Assembly: GCF_002891535.1 (NCBI RefSeq)
Contig: NZ_PDZR01000010.1
Location: forward strand, 1 to 64,000
Source: Methylocella silvestris
GTDB taxonomy: Bacteria > Pseudomonadota > Alphaproteobacteria > Rhizobiales > Beijerinckiaceae
DNA: 64,000 nt
Reading direction: 5' to 3'
Under the pieces are notes generated by a model. The model searched no databases, had not been told where the DNA came from, and saw only the letters and a program-made list of their open reading frames with translations. The translations under genes and the position numbers were made by a program. Below are positions 7,877 through 16,994 of this stretch, piece by piece (the first letter of the stretch is position 1; the number at the start of each line of letters is the position of its first letter).

Positions 7877-9469
7877 ATGCCAGCCGAACGTTTTGAAATC
7901 CTTCTTATGCTGATCGCCGCCGTGATCCCGCTCGAGCTCGCGGCGCGGCGGCTGCGCTTTCCGCCCTCCGCCATGCTGACGTTAGGCGGCATCGCGATCG
8001 CCCTTGTCCCCGGCGCGCCGGAGATCGAGGTCGATCCTGATCTCATGCTGGTCCTGTTTCTGCCGCCGCTTCTATTCTCGAGCGCCTATTTCACCGTGTG
8101 GCGCGATTTCAAAGCCGATCTGCGGGTCATTCTACAGCTCGCGATCGGGGCGGTCGCCTTCACGACGCTGGCGGTCGGAGTCGTCGCCCACGCCATCGTC
8201 CCCGGCCTGCCATGGGCGGCCTGTTTCGCGCTCGGCGCCGTTGTGTCGCCGCCCGATGCGGTGGCCGCCAAGGCGGCGCTGCAGGGCCTCCCCCTGCCGC
8301 GCCGGCTCGTCACGCTTCTCGAAGGCGAAAGCCTCGTCAACGACGCGACAGGGCTTGTGCTCTATCGGCTCGCCATTGCGGCGGGACTGACCGGCGCCTT
8401 CAACGTCTGGTCTGGCGCAGCGGAGTTCGCCTTTCTCGCGGCGGGCGGCGTCGCCGTCGGCGTGGCGCTCGGATTTCTTGGCTCAAGCCTGCTCGAGCGG
8501 CTCGACAACGTCCATCTGAACATCGTGGCCGGATTTCTCGGCGCCTTCGCGTCTTACATCGTCGGCGAACAGCTTCATGTCTCGGGCGTGCTGTCGACGG
8601 TCTGCTGCGGCCTTGTCCTCGGCCAGCGTCAGCACAGGGTGTTCCCCGCGCTCACGCGCGTGCAGGCGACGGCGGTGTGGCAGGTGGCCATCTTCCTCCT
8701 GGAATCGCTGGTCTTCATCCTGATCGGCCTTTCGCTGCGCCCCGTTCTGCATCGTCTCGGCGAGGCAGGCGTCGAAGCTAATCAATTCGCTCCGGCAATC
8801 GGCGTCATTCTGCTCGCCATGACCGCGGCGCGTTTCGCATGGATTCTTGCCACCGCCTATATCTCGCGCTTTCTCATTCCGTCGCTGCGGGCGCGGGACC
8901 CCTATCCGCCTCTCGCCGTGCCCATCATCATGAGCTGGGCCGGCATGCGCGGCGTCGTCAGCCTCGCCGTCGCCCTTTCCGTGCCGGCGGGGTTTCCGGG
9001 CCGCGACTTCATCATGGCCGCCACAATGGCGGCGATCCTCGCTTCGATCCTCATTCAGGGGACGACTTTGCGCGCGCTCGTCAAGGCGCTCCAGCCAGGC
9101 GACGGCTTCGCGCTGAACGGCGGCGACCACGGCCTTTCCCGGCACGAAGCCCATGCGCGCATCCTCGCGGCGGAAGCGAAAGAAATCGAAAAGATCTCGC
9201 GCCAGCCTGATGGGAGCGAGCTGCATCCCCGCCTGCTCGAGCAGTATGGTCGCCGCGCGTCCGTCGCACAGCGCTTTGTCGACACGGAAGGCGCTCTTGC
9301 CGCCGATCGGCTGGCGCATTACGAGGCGATTCTCGCGGCAAACCGCGCCGGCCGCGCCGAATTGTTGCGGCTTCACCGCTCCGGCGAAATCCACGATTTG
9401 ACGCTGCACGCCCTAGAGGCCGAGATCGACATAGAGGAACTCGGCGCGCGAAAGATGCTCGACCGCTGA
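7877..9469 (+). CDS. CPA1-family Na+/H+ antiporter
   Basis: A 530-aa inner-membrane cation/proton antiporter with about twelve membrane segments in residues 1-400 and a cytosolic helical tail of about 120 residues. The ion-binding region is visible as SPPDAVAAKA, the CPA1 version of the SPTDPV motif, followed by EGESLVNDATGLV. It resembles the NhaP/YjcE group. It would exchange Na+ (or K+) for protons in pH and salt homeostasis. It is probably a single-gene transcript between the HxlR gene and a convergent LysR gene. The specific ion cannot be read from the sequence. Confidence 0.88.
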   Translation: MPAERFEILLMLIAAVIPLELAARRLRFPPSAMLTLGGIAIALVPGAPEIEVDPDLMLVLFLPPLLFSSAYFTVWRDFKADLRVILQLAIGAVAFTTLAVGVVAHAIVPGLPWAACFALGAVVSPPDAVAAKAALQGLPLPRRLVTLLEGESLVNDATGLVLYRLAIAAGLTGAFNVWSGAAEFAFLAAGGVAVGVALGFLGSSLLERLDNVHLNIVAGFLGAFASYIVGEQLHVSGVLSTVCCGLVLGQRQHRVFPALTRVQATAVWQVAIFLLESLVFILIGLSLRPVLHRLGEAGVEANQFAPAIGVILLAMTAARFAWILATAYISRFLIPSLRARDPYPPLAVPIIMSWAGMRGVVSLAVALSVPAGFPGRDFIMAATMAAILASILIQGTTLRALVKALQPGDGFALNGGDHGLSRHEAHARILAAEAKEIEKISRQPDGSELHPRLLEQYGRRASVAQRFVDTEGALAADRLAHYEAILAANRAGRAELLRLHRSGEIHDLTLHALEAEIDIEELGARKMLDR

Positions 9470-9544
9470 GACAACTCTAAAATTCTGTGTCCGCGGCCAT
9501 AGCGGCGCGTCCGGCGTCGGATTTGCGACGCCGATCAGTCAGGT

Positions 9545-10507
9545 CTACCCGCTGCAGGACGGAGCCGGCCGGATCTCCTTCGGCGGCGAGCTCGTCAATT
9601 GCGCTGGCTCGTTCGCGGCGATGAGATGAATGAATTCGAGAAAGGCGCGCAGCTTGGCTGGCGCCTGTCGGCGGGACGGATAATAGGCATACAAGGGGAA
9701 ACGCTCGTCAGACCATTCGGGAAGGACCTGCACGAGCTTCCCGCTCGCGAGCCACTGGGCCAGCCCGAGTTCGAAGCTCTGAAATAAACCCTGTCCGGCT
9801 TCGCAGGCTGCCAGGGCCGTCGAGGGGTCATCCATTACGATGCGCCCGTCGACGGCGATCTCGACGATCTCTTCGCGCCGATGAAACTCCCAGCTGAAGG
9901 GCCGCCCGGACTGCGGGTTCCGGAACAGCAGCGCTTCGTGATTTGCGATGTCTTCCGGGGTCTGGGGCGTCCCTCGGCGCGCGAGATAGCTCGGAGACGC
10001 GCAGGTTACGATGCGCGTTTCGAGAATCTTTCGCGCGATCAGCGCTGATGCGTCGGGAGACCCGAAGCGCAGCGCGAGGTCAACGCCGCCGGCCATCATA
10101 TCCTCGCGATGATTGCTGACGAGAATCTCCAATGAGAGGTGGGGAAAGCGGGTTGTCAGCTCGGGCAGGCGGGGCGCAAGAACGATGCGGGCGAACCACG
10201 GATCGAGGCTGAGCTTGAGACGTCCCCGAACCGTAGCGCCGGCGCCGGCCGCTTCTTCTGCCGCCTCTTCGATCCCCGTCAGCAGCGGCGCCACCTGGGA
10301 ATGGAAACGCCTACCCTCCTCGGTGAGGACTACGGCGCGCGGGTTGCGATCGAAGAGCCTTATGCCGATCCGCGTCTCCAGCCGCGCGATGGCCCGGCTG
10401 ACGCCAGACGGTGTCAGGCCGAGCGCCTCGGCCGCCTGAACGAAGCTGCCGGCTTCGACTACAGCTATCATCACGCTGACACCGGAAAGCAATCGCGCAT
10501 TGAACAT
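9545..10507 (-). CDS. LysR-family transcriptional regulator
   Basis: LysR-type regulator of 320 aa. The winged helix-turn-helix lies in residues 5-65 (SFVQAAEALGLTPSGVSRAIARLE, then LFDRN), followed by a two-lobed effector-binding domain. It belongs to the large group that usually controls a divergent oxidoreductase, here the SDR gene. The start at 10507 has GGAG nine bases upstream; an ATG at 10564 would add 19 residues that overlap the operator. It probably represses itself and controls the SDR gene through the palindrome at 10512-10528, only a few bases from its own start codon. Confidence 0.87.
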   Translation of the reverse strand: MFNARLLSGVSVMIAVVEAGSFVQAAEALGLTPSGVSRAIARLETRIGIRLFDRNPRAVVLTEEGRRFHSQVAPLLTGIEEAAEEAAGAGATVRGRLKLSLDPWFARIVLAPRLPELTTRFPHLSLEILVSNHREDMMAGGVDLALRFGSPDASALIARKILETRIVTCASPSYLARRGTPQTPEDIANHEALLFRNPQSGRPFSWEFHRREEIVEIAVDGRIVMDDPSTALAACEAGQGLFQSFELGLAQWLASGKLVQVLPEWSDERFPLYAYYPSRRQAPAKLRAFLEFIHLIAANEPAQLTSSPPKEIRPAPSCSG

Positions 10508-10511
10508 TGAT

Positions 10512-10528
10512 AGTGACTCCAAGTCACT
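10512..10528. promoter_or_regulatory. perfect 7-3-7 inverted repeat, candidate LysR operator
   Basis: AGTGACT, spacer CCA, AGTCACT. It lies in the 96-base divergent region between the LysR and SDR genes, five bases upstream of the LysR start codon. A protein bound here would be autoregulatory. Binding by this LysR protein is inferred from position. Confidence 0.55.
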
Positions 10529-10603
10529 TTTGTATGGACAGGGATGCGTTTGTGTCAAAGGCATTCACAATGAGAAATGAGCCTCTCGCAAAAGGAGGCT
10601 ACC

Positions 10604-11323
10604 ATGGCTTTGAAAGACAAACGGATCATCGTTCTTGGAGGAACATCGGGCATCGGCCTCGCGGTCGCGGAAGCCGCCGCAACGGATGGCGCCAAAGTGC
10701 TGGTCGCGTCCAGGGACGAGGCGCGGATTAAGCGAGCGCTGACGGAGCTACCTGCCGGGGTAGAAGGATACGCGCTCGACCTGTCGAACGCCGCCGCCAT
10801 CGAGGCTTTCTTTGACGCCGTCGGACCGTTCGACCATCTCGTCTACACCGCCGGGGAGTCGCTGAAGCTCTCGCCCCTAGCGGAAGGGGACATCGCCAGC
10901 GTTCGTCACTTCTTCGAAGTGCGTTATTGGGGCGCGTTCATGGCGGCCCGATGGGGGCATCGTCATATCCGGACGGGCGGCTCGATCGTGTTCACATCCG
11001 GCGTTGCAGCGGCAAGGCCAGGGCCGGGCTGGTCTGTCGCGGCAAGCATCTGCGGGGCGATGGAGGGGCTTACACGAGCCTTGGCGGTAGAGCTGGCGCC
11101 GATGCGCGTTAACATCGTCTCCCCGGGCGTCGTCAAGACGCCGCTTTGGCGTGAGATGCCAGAGGAGGCGCGGGAGTCGCTTTATGCTTCCGAAGCGCGA
11201 CGTCTCCCTGTGGGGCATGTCGCTGACGCGCAGGAGATTGCGAAGGGCTATCTCTACCTGATGCGACAGACATTCGTGACTGGCCAGACTCTGGTGATCG
11301 ACGGTGGCGGCCTCCTGGTCTGA
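10604..11323 (+). CDS. atypical short-chain dehydrogenase (SDR) without the YxxxK motif
   Basis: SDR-fold protein of 239 aa. The cofactor site GGTSGIG (12-18) and Ser132 (VFTSG) are present. The positions 13 and 17 residues later that should be Tyr and Lys are Val145 and Ile149 in the segment WSVAASICGAMEGL. The rest (LTRALAVELAPMRVN, SPGVVKTPLW) is normal for the family. I recall a subgroup of SDR proteins with this same replacement, so this is probably lineage-typical rather than decay. Activity on usual alcohols is doubtful. The start has an ideal AGGAGG. It is divergent from the LysR gene and probably its target. Confidence 0.8.
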   Translation: MALKDKRIIVLGGTSGIGLAVAEAAATDGAKVLVASRDEARIKRALTELPAGVEGYALDLSNAAAIEAFFDAVGPFDHLVYTAGESLKLSPLAEGDIASVRHFFEVRYWGAFMAARWGHRHIRTGGSIVFTSGVAAARPGPGWSVAASICGAMEGLTRALAVELAPMRVNIVSPGVVKTPLWREMPEEARESLYASEARRLPVGHVADAQEIAKGYLYLMRQTFVTGQTLVIDGGGLLV

Positions 11324-11642
11324 TCGGTTCGCCGAACGCGGCCCGCGTCTGAACGTGCGACGGGACGAAACAGGTTGATCCATCGCAACCCATTGATTGC
11401 TCGTGATTTTGACAGCCTGGGCGGCTTGGACGGCCCTCTCCTATTTAAGATAAAAAGGAGGAAGTAAGGGAGCATGCGCCAGCGCCTCGCGCCGGAAGCG
11501 TGTGGTCCTGCACGGGGGAAGGGGGCAACATTAAATGAGCCGCGAAATCGATCCGGCGGTTGACATATCGCTGACATAGCCCGGCGCGAGAGACGAGGCG
11601 CCAGTCATCAAAAAATAGGGACAGTGAAACCAAGGGGTTTGA
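11324..11642. other. intergenic region before tRNA-Lys
   Basis: 319 bases between the SDR gene and the oppositely oriented tRNA. A purine-rich segment near 11440-11472 contains a ribosome-site-like AAGGAGG. A 29-codon frame follows (11474-11563), but I do not accept it as a gene. No terminator is clear for the SDR gene. Confidence 0.4.
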
Positions 11643-11718
<76 letters not shown>

Positions 11719-11920
11719 ATCAAACCAATGCAAGGGCCACATGGGCCCTGCGCAGCGGGAGCGCTCATGTAGCAAACGGGGTCCGCCCTGTCCAGAGCAA
11801 GAGGCGGAAAATACCAGACCCGCCGCCATGCGTCCGAAGTCGAGGAAAATCAGCGCGAACTGGCGGCTCATGCGCCGCGGTGGTCAAATTGGCCGCCAGT
11901 GATTTTCGCGCCGCTCGCCA

Positions 11921-13498
11921 TCACCCGGCGAGAACGTCCCGCTGTGACTTGCCGCGCTTCATCATCAGCTTGTTCAGTGAGGCGATATAGGCTTTCGCCG
12001 CGGCGACCAGCGTATCGGGGTCCGCCCCCTTGGCCGTCACCGTCTTGCCGTCCTCGGCGAGCCGCACCGACACCTCCGCCTGCGCGTCGGTTCCCTTCGT
12101 GACCGCGTGAACCTGAAACAGTTCGAGGACGGCCCCATGCGGCACCAGCGCCTGGATGGCGTTGAAGATGGCGTCCACCGGGCCGTTGCCGGTCGCCTGA
12201 TGGGTCACATGCGTTCCGTCGATGTCGAGGGTCAGCGCCGCCGATTGCGGCCCCTTGGTCCCCGCGAAAACGGTGAGGTCGACGAGCTTGATTCGATCAT
12301 GCGCATGAATGATTTCATCGTCGACAAGCGCCATCAGATCCTCGTCATAGACGACCTTCTTGCGGTCGGCGAGATCCTTGAAGCGCACGAAGGCGTCGTG
12401 CAGGGCGTTGTCGGCGAGCTCATAGCCAAGCTCGCGCAGCTTGTCCTTGAACGCGTGGCGGCCGGAATGCTTTCCCATCACCAGCGAGGTCTTGCTGACG
12501 CCGACGCTCGCCGGCGTCATGATCTCATAGGTCTGGGCATTTTTCAGCATGCCGTCCTGATGGATGCCGCTCTCATGGGCGAAGGCGTTGCGGCCGACGA
12601 TCGCTTTGTTGAATTGCACCGGCGACGAACTCACCGCCGAGACGAGTTTTGACGCGCGCGTCAGAAGCGTCGAATCGATTTCGGTGTGATAGGGCAATGA
12701 ATCGCCGCGCGTCTTCAGCGCCATGACGACTTCCTCGAGAGCGGCGTTGCCGGCGCGTTCGCCAAGGCCGTTGATGGTGCATTCAACCTGACGCGCGCCG
12801 CCGCGCACGCCCGCTAGCGAATTGGCGACGGCGAGTCCGAGATCGTCGTGGCAATGCACCGAAAACACCGCCTTGTCGGCGTCCGGCACCCGCTCGCGGA
12901 TCTGGCGGAACATCGCCTCATATTCGTCGGGCAAAGCGTAGCCGACGGTGTCCGGCAGATTGATCGTCGTCGCGCCGGCGCGGATCGCCGCCTCGACGCA
13001 GCGGCAGAGATAGTCGATCGGGGTGCGCGTTGCGTCCATCGCCGACCATTCGACGTCGTCCACGAGATTGCGCGCCTGCGTCACGGTGCGGGCGATGATC
13101 TCAAGTACCTGGGCTTCGCTCTTGTTCATCTGATGCTGAAGATGAATGGGCGAGGTCGAGACGAACGTATGGATGCGCGGCCGGCGCGCTTTGCGCACCG
13201 CCTCGCCACAGCGGGCGATGTCGCCCTCGATGGCGCGGGCGAGTCCGGCGATGACGGCATTTTTGGTGCGTTCCGCGATGGCTGAAACGGCTTCGAAATC
13301 GCCTTCGGAGGCGATCGGGAAGCCGGCCTCGATGATGTCGACGCCCATATGGTCGAGCATTTCGGCGACCTGCAGCTTGTCCTCAAGATACATGGTCGCG
13401 CCGGGCGATTGCTCACCGTCGCGCAAGGTGGTGTCGAAGATGACGACGGATTCTGAATTGCGCGCGGAGTCGCGCGGGGAAGAAACGGAGTCTGTCAT
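11921..13498 (-). CDS. leuA: 2-isopropylmalate synthase
   Basis: First committed enzyme of leucine synthesis: condenses acetyl-CoA with 2-oxoisovalerate in the cytosol. The TIM-barrel opens with [13 protein letters not shown], holding the metal-binding Asp; HCHDDLG (metal His pair) and the GNA/ERAGN region follow. The C-terminal third is the LeuA allosteric domain for leucine feedback. At 525 aa it is the usual bacterial long form. It is preceded by a candidate leader peptide and hairpin (13544-13684), pointing to attenuation. leuC lies nearly 50 kb away, so the leucine genes are dispersed, as is common in the order. Confidence 0.96.
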   Translation of the reverse strand: MTDSVSSPRDSARNSESVVIFDTTLRDGEQSPGATMYLEDKLQVAEMLDHMGVDIIEAGFPIASEGDFEAVSAIAERTKNAVIAGLARAIEGDIARCGEAVRKARRPRIHTFVSTSPIHLQHQMNKSEAQVLEIIARTVTQARNLVDDVEWSAMDATRTPIDYLCRCVEAAIRAGATTINLPDTVGYALPDEYEAMFRQIRERVPDADKAVFSVHCHDDLGLAVANSLAGVRGGARQVECTINGLGERAGNAALEEVVMALKTRGDSLPYHTEIDSTLLTRASKLVSAVSSSPVQFNKAIVGRNAFAHESGIHQDGMLKNAQTYEIMTPASVGVSKTSLVMGKHSGRHAFKDKLRELGYELADNALHDAFVRFKDLADRKKVVYDEDLMALVDDEIIHAHDRIKLVDLTVFAGTKGPQSAALTLDIDGTHVTHQATGNGPVDAIFNAIQALVPHGAVLELFQVHAVTKGTDAQAEVSVRLAEDGKTVTAKGADPDTLVAAAKAYIASLNKLMMKRGKSQRDVLAG

Positions 13499-13543
13499 GG
13501 TCTTGTCCGGAAAGGGAGATCGTCAGGGTTTTTTCGGCGCGTT

Positions 13544-13583
13544 CCCCTGAGCGCCCAGGCAAAGCCCGGCCGGCCCTCAGGGG
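13544..13583 (-). promoter_or_regulatory. strong hairpin in the leuA leader
   Basis: Outer 8-bp arms (13544-13551 with 13576-13583, CCCCTGAG/CTCAGGGG) enclose an inner 6-bp stem CCGGGC/GCCTGG with a 3-nt loop. The stop codon of the candidate leader peptide lies inside the upstream arm. No U-run follows, so it is not a standard terminator. A leader ribosome could control alternative pairing. Confidence 0.55.
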
Positions 13584-13684
13584 CGGATAAGCAGAAGAAG
13601 CTTTCCAGCAAGAAGCGAAGCTCCGCCGGGCGCGGCGCAAAGCGCAACGCGGCCAACCAGCGGAAAGTCAAAACCGAAATGCAC
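13577..13684 (-). CDS. candidate leucine-rich leader peptide of leuA
   Basis: A 35-codon frame beginning with GTG at 13684 (AGGG about ten bases upstream) and ending 78 bases before leuA. Its last 14 codons hold six leucines, with SLLAG followed by KLLLLIRP and then the stop. The stop sits in the left arm of the 13544-13583 hairpin. Leu codon clusters followed by a hairpin are the signature of leucine attenuation leaders in proteobacteria. Length and start are uncertain: any in-frame start would serve, because the Leu run is what matters. I see the codons and structure directly; the regulatory role is inferred. Confidence 0.5.
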   Translation of the reverse strand: MHFGFDFPLVGRVALCAAPGGASLLAGKLLLLIRP

Positions 13685-13777
13685 GGAATATCTTACCCTA
13701 ATAGCGCCCTTAAGCTGAAGGCGAGGATTGAAAGTAGAGGAGGCGGGGGAAAATAGCAAGCGCCCGCCCGACGCGCG

Positions 13778-14770
13778 TCAAGGCGAGGATGAGGCGCGCA
13801 GCATCTCCCGCGCCTTCGCTGCGTCGGCCGCGATCTGCGCCCTCAGCGCCTCCAGCGAGGCGAATTTTTCCTCCGGCCTGATCCAGCCGATAAAGAACAC
13901 TTCCACCGTCCGGCCATAGAGATCGCCGGAAAAATCGAACAGATGCGCCTCGAGCAGCGCCTCGCCATTGTCGTCGATCGTCGGACGGCGCCCGAAGCTC
14001 GCGACGCCATCGTGCAGGACGCCGGCAATTTCCACCCGCACGGCGTAAATGCCGTGACGCAGCCGACAGGTCGGATCCGGCCTGATATTGGCCGTCGGAT
14101 AACCAAGCTCGCGTCCAAGTTTCTGGCCCGCCAGCACCTCGCCGACAATCGAATAGGGGCGTCCGAGCAGGCGGGCGGCCTCAGCGGCGTCGCCGGTTTC
14201 CAGCGAGGCGCGGATCGCGGTGGAGGAGGCGGGTCTTTGCGCCTCACCGGCCGCCGAACCGCCGCCAGCGGCGTCGACGCGTTCGACGATTTCGACGCCA
14301 AGGCCGAGTCGCGCGCCAGCCTGCCGCAAGAACGCCGGCGTGCCCGAGCGGCCGGCGCCGAAATGGAAATCATAGCCGGCGACGACGGCGCTGACGTTGA
14401 GCCGCCGCAGCAGAATCTCTTCGATGAAACGGTCCGCCGGCAGGCCGGCGAGCGCTGCGTCGAATGGCACGACGATCATTCCGTCGAGGCCGAGGCGCTT
14501 CAGCGATCGCGCCTTGGCTTCAAGCGGCGAAAGGCGAAACACCGCGCGTTCCCGATTGAAAAAATCGGCTGGATGCGGCTCGAAGGTCAGCACCGCGCAG
14601 GGCCGGCCAAGCCGGGCGGCAAGAGCTTCGGCGCGGCCAATCACAGCCAGATGTCCAAGATGCACGCCATCGAAATTGCCGATCGCGACGACGGCGCCCT
14701 CAAGGCCCTCCGGCGGGCTCTGCGGGTCGATCGCGAGGATGAAGCGTTTGGCGCCATGCGTTTGGGTCAA
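13778..14770 (-). CDS. ribF: bifunctional riboflavin kinase / FAD synthetase
   Basis: Makes FMN from riboflavin and then FAD. The N-terminal adenylyltransferase domain (residues 20-190) shows GNFDGVHLGH, the nucleotidyltransferase HxGH-type motif, and the FHFGAGRSGT segment. The C-terminal kinase domain (200-320) has GRELGYPTANI and GIYAV. 330 aa is the standard length. The start read here is TTG at 14770 with no clear ribosome site; no ATG in frame gives a better N-terminus. A HAD phosphatase gene lies 172 bases upstream in the same direction, and the two may share a transcript. Confidence 0.93.
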   Translation of the reverse strand: MTQTHGAKRFILAIDPQSPPEGLEGAVVAIGNFDGVHLGHLAVIGRAEALAARLGRPCAVLTFEPHPADFFNRERAVFRLSPLEAKARSLKRLGLDGMIVVPFDAALAGLPADRFIEEILLRRLNVSAVVAGYDFHFGAGRSGTPAFLRQAGARLGLGVEIVERVDAAGGGSAAGEAQRPASSTAIRASLETGDAAEAARLLGRPYSIVGEVLAGQKLGRELGYPTANIRPDPTCRLRHGIYAVRVEIAGVLHDGVASFGRRPTIDDNGEALLEAHLFDFSGDLYGRTVEVFFIGWIRPEEKFASLEALRAQIAADAAKAREMLRASSSP

Positions 14771-14942
14771 GGCAGGCGGCGCCGCGCCGATTGGAGGCGG
14801 TCGGTCGGCTGGCGCGCGCGGCGCCGCCGCATGGCCTCGTTCAGGTGCTGCGGCATGGGAAAGGCCTGTTGTCGGAAGTTCGCGCGAAACTGACGCGGGC
14901 CCTGGCTCCAGTCAAGCTTGGCGTCTGGCGTCCGCAATGGCT

Positions 14943-15827
14943 CTACCAGACAAGTTGGGCGATTGCGGCGCTGGGCCGCAGGCCGAAATCAAGGACGAAC
15001 TGCTGCAGCGCGGCGGCGTGGATCGCCGCATGCTCGGCCGCTCCATGCAAGGCGTCGCGATGAATCCCGGACGTGACGAGAACGCTGTCAAAGCCCTGCT
15101 TGGCGGCCCCGCGAATGTCCGTGCGCATGGCGTCGCCGATGGCGAGGACTCTCGCGCGTTCGACCGCGCCGCCACGCGCTGCGCCCGCGAGCGTCAGAGC
15201 GCGATCATAGATCGGCGCAAAAGGTTTTCCAGCCTGGATTACATTGCCGCCGAGACGCTCATAGCGTTCGGCGATGGCCCCGGCACAATAGGAGAGGGCG
15301 CCGTCGACCTCGACGACGAGATCCGGATTGGCGCAGAGAAAATCAAGTTTTCGCGCAAAGATAAGCTTCAGCCGCTCATCGTAGTCTTCGGGCGTCTCGC
15401 TAAAAAAATCAATGAAACCGGTGCAGAGGACGAAGTCGGCGCTCGCGATCGGCGCAAATCGCGGCGCGTGGCCGTCGCGCGCCGCGACTTCCTCGAACAA
15501 GCCCGTTTCCTGCGGCGCGCCGATGTGGAACAGGCTTTGACCGCTCCGCTCGATCAACAGGCTGACGGTGACGTCTCCCGACGAAACGACGGCGTCATAG
15601 GCGCTGGAGGGAAAGCCGAGTTCGTTCAGCTGGGCCGTGACGATGCGGCTTGGCGCTGGCGAATTGGTGATGAGAATGACCGCGCCGCCCCTGGCGCGAA
15701 AGCGGCCAAGCGCGTCCGCCGCGCCGGCGAAGGCCGAGGCGCCATTATGGACGACGCCCCAGACGTCGCTGAGGATGACGTCATAGCCATCGGCGATCTC
15801 GCTCAAGCCCGCGATTAGACGAGGCAC
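14943..15827 (-). CDS. HAD-superfamily hydrolase, subfamily IIA (TIGR01459 type)
   Basis: A 294-aa phosphatase-like protein of the NagD/HAD-IIA group. Motif I DVWGVVHNG near residue 20 contains the nucleophile Asp, motif II is ITNSPAPS, and the C-terminal VLAIGDAMRTDIRGA is motif IV with metal-binding Asp. This matches the conserved alphaproteobacterial TIGR01459 family, whose substrate is not known. GTG start with AAGGAAA upstream. It is upstream of ribF in the same direction, so dephosphorylation of a flavin-pathway phosphate is conceivable, but nothing in the sequence proves that. Confidence 0.85.
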   Translation of the reverse strand: MPRLIAGLSEIADGYDVILSDVWGVVHNGASAFAGAADALGRFRARGGAVILITNSPAPSRIVTAQLNELGFPSSAYDAVVSSGDVTVSLLIERSGQSLFHIGAPQETGLFEEVAARDGHAPRFAPIASADFVLCTGFIDFFSETPEDYDERLKLIFARKLDFLCANPDLVVEVDGALSYCAGAIAERYERLGGNVIQAGKPFAPIYDRALTLAGAARGGAVERARVLAIGDAMRTDIRGAAKQGFDSVLVTSGIHRDALHGAAEHAAIHAAALQQFVLDFGLRPSAAIAQLVW

Positions 15828-16098
15828 GCAAATTTCCTTCGGGTTGCGAAAAAAGGCTCTCTTTCAGGGCGGCCAGAGGGTTCGGGCGGCGCCGCAGGTC
15901 GGGCCTCGGACATCCCGCGCCTCTAGGCGGGGAAGCCAGCTCTGTCAAGCAAGCGTCCCCGCGATTGCAGAGGACTTTCGATCCGAGCCGTTTACCGATT
16001 TTTCTCAAGCTGCCGCTTAAGCTGTGGCATGACGACTGACAATATGTTTTATTAAATAGCTAGCCGGCGCGAGTTTGAGCCTTGCGTAACTTTCCCAA

Positions 16099-16914
16099 AT
16101 GTCGCCGAGCACGAACCTCTTGAGCGCGGCGCCGACCGCCGCCCGCATTCTCTTCGCTTGCGCTCTTCTGCTTGTGACGCCACGCATCGTCGTCGCCGGA
16201 GCCTGGCTGATGCCGCCGGGCGCCGGGCAAATCATCGCCGGAACGGCCTTTTCCGGGTCGGCCCGGGCCTTTGACGCGCAAGGGCGCCTCGTGCCGGTGC
16301 CCTCCTACCAGAAATTCGAACTCGGCGCCTATGTCGAATATGGCCTGACCGATTGGGCGACGCTTGTCGCGACGCCGTCCTATGATCGCATCAGCCAGCC
16401 GGCGCCGGCCGTCCCCTACTCGGGGATCGGCCAAAGCGGGCTTGGCGCGCGCTTCGGCCTTTACCACACCGACGCGCTGGTGTTTTCCGCGCAGGGGCTG
16501 CTGGCCTCGCCGGGAGCGTCCTTCAATGGCAATCTGCAGCCGCATCGGGCCGCTTCGCTCGATCTGCGCGCTATGGCCGGCTATAATTTTACCCTCGGCG
16601 CGGCGGCCGCCTTTCTCGACGCCGAGGCGGCCTATCGCCTTTATGCGCAGGCGCAGCCGGGCGAATGGAAATTCGATGTCACCTTCGGCGTTCGGCCGAT
16701 CGCAAATTGGCTCGTCCTGATGCAGAGCTTCGGCTCGCTCCAGCCAGGGCAGGCCGAGGGGTTCCCGCAATCCTGGTGGGAGAAGCTTCAGGGCAGCGTC
16801 GTCTACGATTTCAATTCCGTCTGGTCCGCGCAAATCGGCGTTTTCATGACCGTCGCGGGAAAGAACACGGGGCGGGAGCTGGGGCCGGTCGGAGCGATCT
16901 GGTATAAGTTCTAA
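16099..16914 (+). CDS. predicted outer-membrane beta-barrel protein
   Basis: A 271-aa protein with a cleavable signal peptide (hydrophobic residues 17-33, cut near VVAGA). Alternating hydrophobic/polar strands follow, and the protein ends in an aromatic residue (WYKF), the recognition end used by the BAM machine. The pattern of regular strands, with YGLTDWATLVATP and a repeat of similar strands, resembles the MetA/phenol-degradation-type transporter barrels (PF13557-like). I cannot name a substrate. It is a single gene flanked by a 270-base AT-containing upstream region and by mobA 80 bases downstream. Confidence 0.65.
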   Translation: MSPSTNLLSAAPTAARILFACALLLVTPRIVVAGAWLMPPGAGQIIAGTAFSGSARAFDAQGRLVPVPSYQKFELGAYVEYGLTDWATLVATPSYDRISQPAPAVPYSGIGQSGLGARFGLYHTDALVFSAQGLLASPGASFNGNLQPHRAASLDLRAMAGYNFTLGAAAAFLDAEAAYRLYAQAQPGEWKFDVTFGVRPIANWLVLMQSFGSLQPGQAEGFPQSWWEKLQGSVVYDFNSVWSAQIGVFMTVAGKNTGRELGPVGAIWYKF

Positions 16915-16994
16915 TCAGGTTGCGCACACGCCGGGAAGTTAATGTTAGATATCAGAAATATATTGCAAGTCATTGCCAAAGTTGCAGCGCCGTG

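Noticed and set aside
11474-11563. 29-codon frame after a strong AAGGAGG
   Set aside because: The ribosome site is about 13 bases or more from the ATG, the product is Arg/Gly-rich without homology that I recognise, and it runs toward the tRNA on the other strand.
14768-14860. Arg-rich 29-codon frame just before ribF (minus strand)
   Set aside because: Short, low-complexity, no ribosome site; probably chance in GC-rich spacer.
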